Source of the DNA: Rickettsiella endosymbiont of Dermanyssus gallinae
Lineage (GTDB): Bacteria > Pseudomonadota > Gammaproteobacteria > Diplorickettsiales > Diplorickettsiaceae
Direction of reading: 5' to 3'
NCBI RefSeq assembly: GCF_019285595.1
Contig: NZ_CP079094.1
Location: 1,601,001 to 1,665,000, forward strand
Length of the DNA stretch: 64,000 nucleotides
This document shows, piece by piece, positions 47,171 through 55,066 of this stretch. Below the pieces are notes generated by a model, which ran no database searches, had not been told where the DNA came from, and saw only the letters and a program-made list of their open reading frames with translations. A program made the translations under genes and the position numbers. Every line of letters starts with the position of its first letter. Position 1 is the first letter of the stretch.

Positions 47171-47860
47171 ATGTATGGAATAGTAGGTAAAAAACTTCTA
47201 TTTATTTTTTACAGCTTTTTTTTCTTCTCAATTAATAGCTATGCAACGGAAAAACCCAGTGATTTTATAACGTTAAAAAGTCAAATCCCTTCTATTCAAG
47301 AAGACATTCGATATCATACATCGAATAACTTTATGGGTCGCCCTATCATGGGATATACAAATCCCCTTTGTATTTTGACAAAACAAGCCGCAATGGCTTT
47401 ATTAAGAGTACAAAACACGCTCAACAAAAATAATTTAGGGTTACGCGTTTTTGATTGTTATAGACCACAAATGGCGGTTGATGACTTTTTCCAATGGAGC
47501 CAAAATCCCCAAGATCAAACAATGAAAGCCGAATATTATCCACGAATCGACAAAGGTGAATTGTTTAAACGTAATTATATTGCACGTCGCTCAGGGCATA
47601 GTCGTGGCAGTACGGTAGATTTAACAATTGTTGATTTAAAAGCCAATGAACCGCTTGATATGGGAACTCCTTTTGACTTTTTGGACCCTTTATCCCAGCC
47701 ATCCAATCAAATGGTCAGCGCAGAGCAATTTAAAAATCGCATGCTATTGCAAACACTGATGCGAAAAGCGGGTTTTAGTTCACTAAAAAATGAATGGTGG
47801 CATTTTAGCTTACGAAATGAGCCATATAAGCATAGGTATTTTAATTTCCCTGTCGCGTAA
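47171..47860 (+). CDS. D-alanyl-D-alanine dipeptidase (VanX/DdpX-like), exported
   Basis: A 229-residue M15D peptidase that splits D-Ala-D-Ala. A signal peptide (KKLLFIFYSFFFFSINSYA) precedes the domain. Zinc and catalytic motifs are visible: RVFDCYRPQMAVDDF (about 92-106), SGHSRGSTVDLTI (S-x-H-x(6)-D, about 138-150), and NEWWHFSL (E-x-x-H, about 212-219). VanX in glycopeptide resistance is cytosolic; this one looks periplasmic, so a role in recycling or scavenging of peptidoglycan D-Ala-D-Ala is more likely. It follows diaA after 2 bases and may be co-transcribed. Confidence 0.88.
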   Translation: MYGIVGKKLLFIFYSFFFFSINSYATEKPSDFITLKSQIPSIQEDIRYHTSNNFMGRPIMGYTNPLCILTKQAAMALLRVQNTLNKNNLGLRVFDCYRPQMAVDDFFQWSQNPQDQTMKAEYYPRIDKGELFKRNYIARRSGHSRGSTVDLTIVDLKANEPLDMGTPFDFLDPLSQPSNQMVSAEQFKNRMLLQTLMRKAGFSSLKNEWWHFSLRNEPYKHRYFNFPVA

Positions 47861-47968
47861 CGACTAAATAGATATTTAATTTTATCTCTTCTTTTAAAGC
47901 TATAACGTTGATTTAGCTAACCCCTTTTTCTTTAATATTCTATAGCGTGATTAGTCTATTTTTAATTC

Positions 47969-47985
47969 TTTAATTTTTCGTTAAG
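47969..47985 (+). promoter_or_regulatory. Tandem TTAA motif (PmrA-box-like) upstream of the 342-residue protein gene
   Basis: TTAATTTTTCGTTAAG (47970-47985): two TTAA half-sites with 6 bases between TTAAT and TTAAG. This resembles the PmrA box (cTTAATatTnncTTAAt) known upstream of many Legionella and Coxiella effector genes. A TATAAA-like -10 lies at 47994. A very similar motif stands upstream of the convergent ADP-ribosyltransferase-like gene. In AT-rich DNA a chance match is possible. Confidence 0.4.
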
Positions 47986-48043
47986 TAAAAAAGTATAAAA
48001 TAATCATGTGAAAAATTATAAGCTCTCTTTAGGAGTAATTTAT

Positions 48044-49072
48044 ATGACGACTTCATCCTTAGCTAAAATGCCAACTGAAAGCGATACTGCATTAATCAAA
48101 AGCTCTAATAAAAAAATATTTAATTTTAATCCCCAAGAAACAGAAGTGAGTTCTTTTGTTTCATCTATTTTGTTAGAAATGCTTGGCGCTGATAAACTTG
48201 CTGCACTAAGAGGAAAGCAGGAAAGGGTGGATTCCCTTTTAAAAAAAATCGATAATGCTGATGATAAAGAAAAAATACAGCTTAAGGCTGAAATACATAA
48301 ATTAAAAGGTGAACTCTATTTAGCGGCCGCAGAAAAAGTAATTGAAAAAATAAGGTTTACCTTCACTGGCTTTGATATTGATAAAAAACCTATCCCTTCT
48401 GCACTCGTTGCGGGCGCTGATAATATATTAGAAAATAAGATTTTATCTTTGCTTGCTAAATGTTACTTATCTGCTCAAATTTATTCTGTTTTTAACATAA
48501 CAGATAATGAATTTGATAATTTGTCTAGGAAGGCATTAGAAGGTAGAGATGCTAGCGAAAACCTCAAATATAATAAAATATTAACTGTATTAGGGGGCGT
48601 TTTTGAGCTTGAAAAATCGTTAATGAATCTTGACAAGGAAAATAAACAATCGACTGCCTCATTAGAAGAAATAAAAAAAATGGGCAAAGAAGGGCAAAAA
48701 ATACATGATTTATTAAAGCCTATCGTTCATCTCCTTTCGGAAGACGCTACTTCCACAGAAAAAAACCATTTATTAGGAACAATCCGCAATTTTATAACGC
48801 TATTTCGGGAAGCGCTCGAGGAAATTCTTTCGCCTGTACATAATCTTATGACAGGAACAAGATCTGTTTCTTTTGTTGAATCCTCTTCACCCCCGCCTAG
48901 AGAAATATATCGTTCTATACCCGAACCAAGTTTTGTTAGTAATAGCGCTAACTTTTTTAAAAAAGCACCAGAAAGAGGCGCTCTGCTGGATGAAAAAACA
49001 GAAAATAACCTCCAATCTGCAAATCAAACTGCGGAGAAAGCGTCAGAAAGATACTTTTCTATACGTCTGTAA
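48044..49072 (+). CDS. Hypothetical helical protein, candidate effector
   Basis: From ATG 48044, with AGGAG eight bases upstream, the protein has 342 residues; an in-frame start at 48008 lacks a ribosome binding site. No signal peptide or membrane helix is visible. It is Lys/Glu/Leu-rich and mostly helical, with likely coiled-coil parts (LLKKIDNADDKEKIQLKAEI near 60-85 and EKSLMNLDKENKQSTASLEE near 195-215). A polar Ser/Pro-rich stretch (about 280-300) precedes the last 40 residues. I recognise no domain. The adjacent convergent toxin-like gene, the shared upstream motif and the polar C-terminus make a secreted effector plausible, but this is inference. Confidence 0.6.
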   Translation: MTTSSLAKMPTESDTALIKSSNKKIFNFNPQETEVSSFVSSILLEMLGADKLAALRGKQERVDSLLKKIDNADDKEKIQLKAEIHKLKGELYLAAAEKVIEKIRFTFTGFDIDKKPIPSALVAGADNILENKILSLLAKCYLSAQIYSVFNITDNEFDNLSRKALEGRDASENLKYNKILTVLGGVFELEKSLMNLDKENKQSTASLEEIKKMGKEGQKIHDLLKPIVHLLSEDATSTEKNHLLGTIRNFITLFREALEEILSPVHNLMTGTRSVSFVESSSPPPREIYRSIPEPSFVSNSANFFKKAPERGALLDEKTENNLQSANQTAEKASERYFSIRL

Positions 49073-49090
49073 ATCAAACGGAAGTGCATA

Positions 49091-49121
49091 AAAAAGCCCA
49101 GCTACATAGTTGGGCTTTTTT
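49091..49121. terminator. Bidirectional rho-independent terminator
   Basis: AAAAAAGCCCA-loop-TGGGCTTTTTT (49091-49121): a 6-7 bp stem with an A tract before and a T tract after it. It serves both the plus-strand gene ending at 49072 and the minus-strand gene ending at 49144. Confidence 0.9.
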
Positions 49122-49143
49122 CAATTTTATCAGGACTATAGGA

Positions 49144-50022
49144 TTACGCGCCCTTAACAGCATAGTAACTATTTCTTGTTTCGTCTCTTTGCATCTTTTC
49201 CATATATTCTTTTTTTTCATTCCAGAGCCATTTGCCATCCTGTGTTGATTTATAAAAGCCACGAATGTATTCAGGCGCAATAGATCCTTTAACGTTAACT
49301 TCTTTATCTTTCAAAGCCTGCAAACGGTTGTTATGAAAAACATTAGAAGGATTTAAACCACGTTCTTGTTCTGTTTTTAAAACATCGAACCCACCTGCTC
49401 CTTGATAATCAATAACATAGATATAACGAGGGTTCCGATCAGGCGTAGAACATTTTAATCTGAATAGCGCACGAATATATTTTAATATTAAATTTTCCCC
49501 ATGCATTGGATAGTTAATCGTAGCCGCAATATCTTTACTGGTAGATATACCGACAGTTCCCGTATAGTACTTGAGATAATCTGAATATGAATTTGACGGG
49601 ATTCTCTCTTTAAACCCCTCTTTAAAAATGACCTCCGGCAGTCGCGTATCGCCACGATAGAGTGTACCGGTATAGTGCTTTACAGCCTTTGGCGTAAAAC
49701 AATCCCACTCAATATGTTTAAACTCATCTGATCCTTTCAACTCATCAAGAAAGTAATTATTAAACGAATGGTTATTAAAGGCCGCCCTATTAGCGATAAA
49801 GTGATCAATCACAGGCGTTAAAATCTCATTGAGACTTTCTTCCTTATCTTGCTCCTTGGTGAGTGATTTCCGCAGCCTAACTAATGTGGGATACTCTTTA
49901 AAAGAATGCCTATAATTTGTAAAAAAAGTCGGTATGTAGCCTTCCCTTGGCTTTCTTTTACAATAATTTTCTAAAGCCTTTGAGTAACATTTTAGCAATT
50001 CTTTTTTTTTAGTTTGGCTCAT
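49144..50022 (-). CDS. Pertussis-toxin-S1-like mono-ADP-ribosyltransferase, candidate effector/toxin
   Basis: A 292-residue protein with the R-S-E signature of cholera/pertussis-type ADP-ribosyltransferases. Region 1 is LYRGDTRLPEVIFKEGF (residues 121-137, R123), as in pertussis toxin S1 (YRYDSRPPEDVFQNGF). Region 2 is GTVGISTSKDIAA (155-167, the STS motif). Region 3 is KDKEVNVKGSIAPEYIRG (238-255) with E241 aligned to S1 Glu129, including the following IPPENIRR-like segment. RYIYVIDYQGAGGFDVL (199-215) matches the S1 strand before it. These enzymes transfer ADP-ribose from NAD to a host protein. The N-terminal ~115 residues are helical and unrelated to S1. No signal peptide or B subunit is present, so delivery by a type IV secretion system is more likely than by AB5 export. 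A PmrA-box-like motif lies upstream. The target is unknown. Confidence 0.85.
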   Translation of the reverse strand: MSQTKKKELLKCYSKALENYCKRKPREGYIPTFFTNYRHSFKEYPTLVRLRKSLTKEQDKEESLNEILTPVIDHFIANRAAFNNHSFNNYFLDELKGSDEFKHIEWDCFTPKAVKHYTGTLYRGDTRLPEVIFKEGFKERIPSNSYSDYLKYYTGTVGISTSKDIAATINYPMHGENLILKYIRALFRLKCSTPDRNPRYIYVIDYQGAGGFDVLKTEQERGLNPSNVFHNNRLQALKDKEVNVKGSIAPEYIRGFYKSTQDGKWLWNEKKEYMEKMQRDETRNSYYAVKGA

Positions 50023-50069
50023 TAATATAAAACCTTAGATTAAACACCTAGCTATGCTAGGGTATAATT

Positions 50070-50085
50070 CTTAACGTTTTATTAA
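50070..50085 (-). promoter_or_regulatory. Tandem TTAA motif (PmrA-box-like) upstream of the ADP-ribosyltransferase gene
   Basis: On the minus strand TTAATAAAACGTTAAG (50085 to 50070): the same half-sites and 6-base spacing as at 47970-47985, sharing the CGTTAAG end. It overlaps the stop of the upstream histidine phosphatase gene. A perfect 6-bp inverted repeat (CCTAGC-ATA-GCTAGG, 50047-50061) follows between it and the start codon. The distance to a -10 differs from the other copy, so function is not shown. Confidence 0.4.
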
Positions 50086-50732
50086 CCTAAATTATCTAAA
50101 AAATATTCAGGTTTTTTATTCCAAAATTTTATCTGCCACCCTTTAGAATCATGTTCAAATAAACAAATATTACCTGTGCTTACTTTAAAACTATGATCCT
50201 GAATATGTTGCGTAAATGCAGCTGGGATCAGTTGCAGAAAATAACGTAATCGTCCATTACTCGTAACCACAAGAATCGTATCTTCTGGTGCGTATTTTTT
50301 TATTAAGTCGTCTGTAAATGCTTTAATTTCGCTGAAAATAATTTCAGGAGAGCCTAACCAATCGGCTTCTTTTGGCCATTGGCTCAATTTCTCCCAAGCC
50401 GCTAATTCTACCTCACCACCTTTCTGCTGAATTTCTACATTGCTCAACCCAGACCACTTTCCATAATCAATTTCGTTTAAACGCGGATCAATCATCGGTT
50501 TTAGTGAAGAATGCAGCTCCTCTACAACAATTTTCGCGTAATCGTTTGTTCTGCTCAGAGGGCCGCAGTAAATTGCTTTTAAATTCAAACTGGCTTCTTG
50601 AATAACACGCGCTAAATTTTTAGCTTGTTGAATCCCTGAATCAACCAGTGGTAAATCTTCTCTTGCTCCCACCCAGACGGGCGTCTCTCCGGGAACAAAT
50701 GTATTACCATGCCTAGAAAAAATTACTCTCAT
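50082..50732 (-). CDS. Histidine phosphatase family protein (phosphoglycerate mutase-like)
   Basis: A 216-residue protein with the RHG motif FSRHGNTFVPG at residues 5-15, the second active-site region YCGPLSRTNDYAKIV near 59, NEIDYGKWSGLSNVEI (about 88-103), and VVTSNGRLRYFLQLI near 155, where the usual second His is replaced by Asn. That suggests altered catalysis or a different substrate from classical phosphoglycerate mutase. It is 11 bases downstream of kdsB on the same strand, so the three genes acs-kdsB-phosphatase may be one transcript. Confidence 0.82.
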   Translation of the reverse strand: MRVIFSRHGNTFVPGETPVWVGAREDLPLVDSGIQQAKNLARVIQEASLNLKAIYCGPLSRTNDYAKIVVEELHSSLKPMIDPRLNEIDYGKWSGLSNVEIQQKGGEVELAAWEKLSQWPKEADWLGSPEIIFSEIKAFTDDLIKKYAPEDTILVVTSNGRLRYFLQLIPAAFTQHIQDHSFKVSTGNICLFEHDSKGWQIKFWNKKPEYFLDNLG

Positions 50733-50743
50733 ATCATCAATAT

Positions 50744-51532
50744 TTATTTAAGTGGAACTAACTCACCTTCTTTCTCAATAATTAATTCCACACGTTTCAC
50801 ATCATCAGGGCTATCAATAGAGGCATGTGTACGACCTTTATAATCGACCATGACAACTCGAATAGCCACGCCATTTTCTAACAATCGCAATTGTTCAAGC
50901 CCTTCAAGCATTTCTAATGGTGTGGGAGAAAGTGTCGTATATTTTTCCAATGTTGCATAACGATACGCATAGAAACCAATATGCCGATACAGCGGTGGAT
51001 TTTCCATCACGGTATCTCTTAAGTAAGGAATCATGCTTTTGGAAAAATACAAGGCATTATTGTCTTTATCACAAACCACCATAGTTCCACCCACTTCACC
51101 TTTTAATTTGTTTGCATGCATACTGGCATACTGATCTCGCGTTATCCGTGTCGCCGGTGTTGTCATGGCTATATTAGGATTAACCAACATCGCGGCAATC
51201 AATGTTTGAATAATCCATGGTGGTGTCAAGACAGCATCACCTTGCAAATTAAAAATAATCTCAGGTTTTTTATCTAGCTTAGAAATAGCATCGAACACGC
51301 GCGCTGTTCCATTTTCACAGTCTTTCGTCATGATGACTTTTGCCCCAAATGCTAGCGCATGGGATTGAATGTCTGCATGATCAGTCGCAATATAAACCTC
51401 ATCAATCTGCTTAACCGACTTAGCAATACACCAAACTCTGTAAAGCAAACTATGACCTTTAATTATTTTTAATGGCTTGCCTGGAAAACGACCTGAATGA
51501 TAGCGTGCGGGAATAACAATTATAGTTTTCAT
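50744..51532 (-). CDS. kdsB: CMP-KDO synthetase (3-deoxy-manno-octulosonate cytidylyltransferase)
   Basis: KdsB activates KDO with CTP for lipopolysaccharide core synthesis. The 262-residue protein shows IVIPARYHSGRFPGKPL (residues 5-21), VYIATDHADIQSHALAFG (about 45-63), EIIFNLQGDAVLTP (about 92-105), and YRHIGFYAYRYATLEKY (about 180). It overlaps the acs stop region by 4 bases (ATGA), so it is coupled to acs. Its presence shows that the organism makes a KDO-containing LPS. Confidence 0.93.
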   Translation of the reverse strand: MKTIIVIPARYHSGRFPGKPLKIIKGHSLLYRVWCIAKSVKQIDEVYIATDHADIQSHALAFGAKVIMTKDCENGTARVFDAISKLDKKPEIIFNLQGDAVLTPPWIIQTLIAAMLVNPNIAMTTPATRITRDQYASMHANKLKGEVGGTMVVCDKDNNALYFSKSMIPYLRDTVMENPPLYRHIGFYAYRYATLEKYTTLSPTPLEMLEGLEQLRLLENGVAIRVVMVDYKGRTHASIDSPDDVKRVELIIEKEGELVPLK

Positions 51533-53502
51533 AGCTGTTGGTTATCATTACCTTTCTTTTGTAATTCCATTAAAACTGAAAAATCTTCAAGTGTAGAAAC
51601 ATCTTGATTAATTTGACGATTAGCCGCGACGTCGCGTAATAAACGACGCATAATTTTCCCTGATCGTGTTTTAGGTAACGAAACGGTAAAAATAAGCTGT
51701 TTTGGTTGCGCTAAAGGACCGATTGTATTTCGTACTTGATTAATAATTTTATCTTTTAATATTGGTGAAGCGACAGCGGAATCACGCAAAGTAACAAATG
51801 CTGTAATAGCCTGCCCCGTTGTTTTATCAGGTATCGCCACCACCGCTGCTTCCGCAACAGAGGGATAACTCAGCAAAGCAGATTCGATCTCGGCCGTACC
51901 TAAACGATGCCCCGACACTTTAATCACATCATCCCCACGTCCCAAAATCCAAATATATCCCTCTTCATCGTAATGCGCGCTATCTCCTGAAAAATACGCG
52001 TGAGGAATTTGACTCCAATATTGTTCTGCATAACGTTCAGGATCATTCCAAATGCCACGTAGCATGCTAGGCCATGGCTGGCGAATCACTAAAGCGCCCC
52101 CCTGTCCTAAAGGAACTGATTTACCTGAAGAAGGATCCACAATATCAATGACTACCCCAGGCAAGGGTTTAGCAACCGACCCCGGTTTCGTTGTGGTCGC
52201 ACCTGGCAGTGGCGAGATCATAATAGCGCCTGTTTCAGTTTGCCACCATGTATCTACAATAGGGCAGCGTTCTTTGCCTATTTTTTTTGAATACCAAACC
52301 CAAGCCTCTGGATTTAATGGTTCACCTACACTACCTAATAATCGTAAAGAAGAGAGATCACTGCCATCTATATACTCATCACCCCACTTCATAAATGAAC
52401 GAACTGCTGTTGGTGCCGTATAGAAAATACTAATCTTATACTTTTCAATAAATTTCCAAAAACGGCTGGGATCAGGCCAATTAGGTGCACCTTCATAAAT
52501 GACAATACTTGCTGCATTTAATAGCGGCCCATAAACAACATACGTATGCCCTGTAATCCAACCAACATCCGCTGTGCACCAATAAATATCATCTGGTTTT
52601 AAATCAAATACTATTTTCGACGTATAATAAGCGCCCACCATGTAGCCGGCCGTGGTATGGAAAATTCCTTTCGGCACACCCGTAGAACCTGATGTATAAA
52701 GAATAAAAAGTACATCTTCGCTATCCAAGGGTTCAGCAGCACAATCAACTGCCTGTGATTGGATCAAATCATGCCACCAAATGTCACGATTAGGTTTTAA
52801 AGAAATTGACTCATGGGTACGCTGATAAACAATCACTTTCTCTACATTCGTACAAGTCTGTAACGCTTCATCTATCACCGACTTTAGTGGGATAACTTTG
52901 CCGCGCCTATAACCACCATCCGCCGTAATAACGCATTTTGTTTTAGAATCCTGAATGCGGCTTTCTAACGCTTGTACAGAATAACCACCAAAAACCACAT
53001 TATGAATAATACCGAGGCGAGCACAAGCCAAAACAGCAATGATAAGTTCCGGAATTAAAGGCATGTAAAGCGTAACGCAATCCGCTTTTTTTATTCCCAG
53101 CGTTTTTAATCCATTCGCAAATTGGCAAACCGCCTCATGCAACGCTTGATAAGTTAATTGGCGTTGTTCGCCCGGCTCACCTTCCCAAATCAATGCCGGT
53201 TTATCTGCATATTGCGCTAAATGCCGGTCCAAACAGTTATAGGCGATATTAGTCTTTCCACTTTCAAACCAAGTCGCATTGGGTTCTTTCCACGTTAAAA
53301 CCTTGTCCCATGGCTTTAACCAATCAAGTTCCCCAGCAATTTCAGCCCAAAACTGCTCAGGTTGCTCAATAGAATAGCGATATATTTGTTCATAATCTGC
53401 CATTGATTTAATAGCCCCCTTTTCAGCAAAATGTGGAGGGGGAGGAAAAACACGCGTTTCATTCAACACGGAACTCACGATTTGTGATTCGCTGATAGGC
53501 AT
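51529..53502 (-). CDS. acs: Acetyl-CoA synthetase
   Basis: AMP-forming acetate-CoA ligase that makes acetyl-CoA from acetate. The 657-residue protein has the AMP-binding P-loop LYTSGSTGVPKGIFHTT (about 267), the acyl-pocket region TWWQTETGAIMISPLPGA (about 415) with the Trp typical of acetate enzymes, SGDSAHYDEEGYIWILGRGDDVIKVSG split over about 510-535, and the C-terminal catalytic, acetylatable Lys in TRSGKIMRRLLRD (about 620). The start has CAAAGGAGAG-like sequence just upstream (AAAGGAG). Confidence 0.95.
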   Translation of the reverse strand: MPISESQIVSSVLNETRVFPPPPHFAEKGAIKSMADYEQIYRYSIEQPEQFWAEIAGELDWLKPWDKVLTWKEPNATWFESGKTNIAYNCLDRHLAQYADKPALIWEGEPGEQRQLTYQALHEAVCQFANGLKTLGIKKADCVTLYMPLIPELIIAVLACARLGIIHNVVFGGYSVQALESRIQDSKTKCVITADGGYRRGKVIPLKSVIDEALQTCTNVEKVIVYQRTHESISLKPNRDIWWHDLIQSQAVDCAAEPLDSEDVLFILYTSGSTGVPKGIFHTTAGYMVGAYYTSKIVFDLKPDDIYWCTADVGWITGHTYVVYGPLLNAASIVIYEGAPNWPDPSRFWKFIEKYKISIFYTAPTAVRSFMKWGDEYIDGSDLSSLRLLGSVGEPLNPEAWVWYSKKIGKERCPIVDTWWQTETGAIMISPLPGATTTKPGSVAKPLPGVVIDIVDPSSGKSVPLGQGGALVIRQPWPSMLRGIWNDPERYAEQYWSQIPHAYFSGDSAHYDEEGYIWILGRGDDVIKVSGHRLGTAEIESALLSYPSVAEAAVVAIPDKTTGQAITAFVTLRDSAVASPILKDKIINQVRNTIGPLAQPKQLIFTVSLPKTRSGKIMRRLLRDVAANRQINQDVSTLEDFSVLMELQKKGNDNQQL

Positions 53503-53533
53503 AACTTTGCTCTCCTTTATTGATATAGCATTT

Positions 53534-53560
53534 TATACGCTTCGCACTTGAATTTTTGGC
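53534..53560. repeat. Relic of the TATA-flanked element
   Basis: TATACGCTTCGCACTTGAA (53534-53552) matches the left end of the TATA-flanked repeat with one change (CTC to CGC). No right end is visible, so this is a truncated or decayed copy upstream of acs. Confidence 0.5.
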
Positions 53561-53698
53561 TGCAAATATATTCACGAAACTTGCTGATTAGCTAAAAATA
53601 CAAACTTCTTCCTTCTAAAGACTAAACCCCAACTTGCGACTACTCGATTCATCAACTAACCTTAAAGCTCAAGGAAATTTAATAGGGGAGAAAACACG

Positions 53699-53866
53699 AT
53701 GTTAATGTGGGCTTTTATATTTCTAGCTATTGCTATCATAGCGGCTATTGTGGGATATACCGGTGTTTTTGTAGCCGCTGCAGCCGTTGCTAAAATCATC
53801 TTTCTCATATTCATTATATTGGCGATTATTTCATTTATAACGATGTTGTTCCGCAGACGACCATAA
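53699..53866 (+). CDS. Small DUF1328-family membrane protein
   Basis: A 55-residue protein (ATG 53699, TAA 53864-53866) with two hydrophobic helices: MWAFIFLAIAIIAAIVG at the start and AKIIFLIFIILAIISFITML before a basic end RRRP. The Gly-x-x-Gly/Ala-rich middle GYTGVFVAAAAVAKI is typical of DUF1328 (YtjA-like) proteins, which are small inner-membrane proteins of unknown function. A strong ribosome binding site (AGGGGAG) lies about 10 bases upstream. It is a single gene between acs and tgt. Confidence 0.85.
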   Translation: MLMWAFIFLAIAIIAAIVGYTGVFVAAAAVAKIIFLIFIILAIISFITMLFRRRP

Positions 53867-53896
53867 AGATAAACACGCTATCCCTAAAATAAGAAA

Positions 53897-55066
53897 TTAC
53901 TCTTCAGTTCGCTCAGCAAGAATCAAAGCGCGTAGTTGATCGCAAACTGTCTGCATGATGAAAATATTATGAATACATGCCAATTGGCTATAAAGAGACG
54001 ATCCTTGTTTAAATAAAAAATGCAAATACGCGCGGCTGAAGCGTAAGCAAGTATAACATAAACAACCTTCTAAAATAGGTCTATCATCTTTTGCATAAAT
54101 CGCTTTTTTGATCAACAATCTGCCACTTTTTTCTTCGCTAAGAAACTCTAACCAATCGGCTGTTTTACTTATTTTTCCATGATATAGCGCACCATGCCGT
54201 GCATTTCGTGTCGGTGCAACACAATCAAACAAGTCTATACCTTTTTTAACAACATCGATTAAATCTTGTGGGTTAAGACCTACGCCCATCGTATATCGCA
54301 CTTTATTAACCGGTAATAAAGGACGTACCCAATCAATCACTTCACCGGTTTTTTTCATATCAAAACCGATGACTTCTCCACCTATAGCAATACCCTCTAG
54401 ATCGGCATCAACGATAAAGCGCGCACTTTGCTCGCGGAGATCTCGAAAACTACCGCCTTGAACAATTCCAAATAAAGCTTGTTTATATCCATAAGCAGAA
54501 TAAGGTGATGCCAGATAAGTTTCTTTTGATTCTAATAACCAGCGATGTGTGCGCGCCATAGCAGCCAGTGCAGCCTCTCTCCCCCCGTTTTCTGGTGTGC
54601 ACTCATCAAAGGCCATAATAATATCAGCACCGATAATTTTCTGTGCCTCTATAGAGCTTTTTGGCGTTAAATGAATAACTTTTCCATTGATGGGATGTTT
54701 AAAATGTGCACCTTCTGAATCAATACGACAAATTTTTGAATCCTTAGATAAGCTAAATACTTGGAACCCTCCGCTATCCGTTAGCATAGGTTTGTTCCAC
54801 GCCATCAAATGATGCATACCACCACTTGCTTTTATCACCTCCATGCCTGGATTAAGCAACATGTGATAGGTATTCCCGCCTAAAATAATTTGTGAACCTG
54901 CTTGAATAAGATCATCCGGTGTCATGTGATTAACAAACGCGCGTGTCCCCACCGGCATAAACGTCGGCGTGGTCAGTATTCCATGAGGAGTTGTTATTTC
55001 CATTACTCTAGCGGAAGTCGCTTTGCTCGTTTTAATAAGCCGCGACGAAAATTGATTATTCATCAT
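53897..55066 (-). CDS. tgt: Queuine tRNA-ribosyltransferase
   Basis: Tgt exchanges guanine-34 of certain tRNAs for preQ1. From ATG 55066 the protein has 389 residues. Family motifs: PMLTDSGGFQVFSLS (about 85-100), GVGLNPQDLIDVVKKGIDLFDCVAPTRNARHG split over about 255-290 with the nucleophilic Asp, and zinc ligands in CLCYTC (about 310) with a later His. The start overlaps the trmJ stop, indicating translational coupling. In most gammaproteobacteria tgt sits between queA and yajC; here it has moved away, while queA-yajC-secD-secF stay together. Confidence 0.95.
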   Translation of the reverse strand: MMNNQFSSRLIKTSKATSARVMEITTPHGILTTPTFMPVGTRAFVNHMTPDDLIQAGSQIILGGNTYHMLLNPGMEVIKASGGMHHLMAWNKPMLTDSGGFQVFSLSKDSKICRIDSEGAHFKHPINGKVIHLTPKSSIEAQKIIGADIIMAFDECTPENGGREAALAAMARTHRWLLESKETYLASPYSAYGYKQALFGIVQGGSFRDLREQSARFIVDADLEGIAIGGEVIGFDMKKTGEVIDWVRPLLPVNKVRYTMGVGLNPQDLIDVVKKGIDLFDCVAPTRNARHGALYHGKISKTADWLEFLSEEKSGRLLIKKAIYAKDDRPILEGCLCYTCLRFSRAYLHFLFKQGSSLYSQLACIHNIFIMQTVCDQLRALILAERTEE

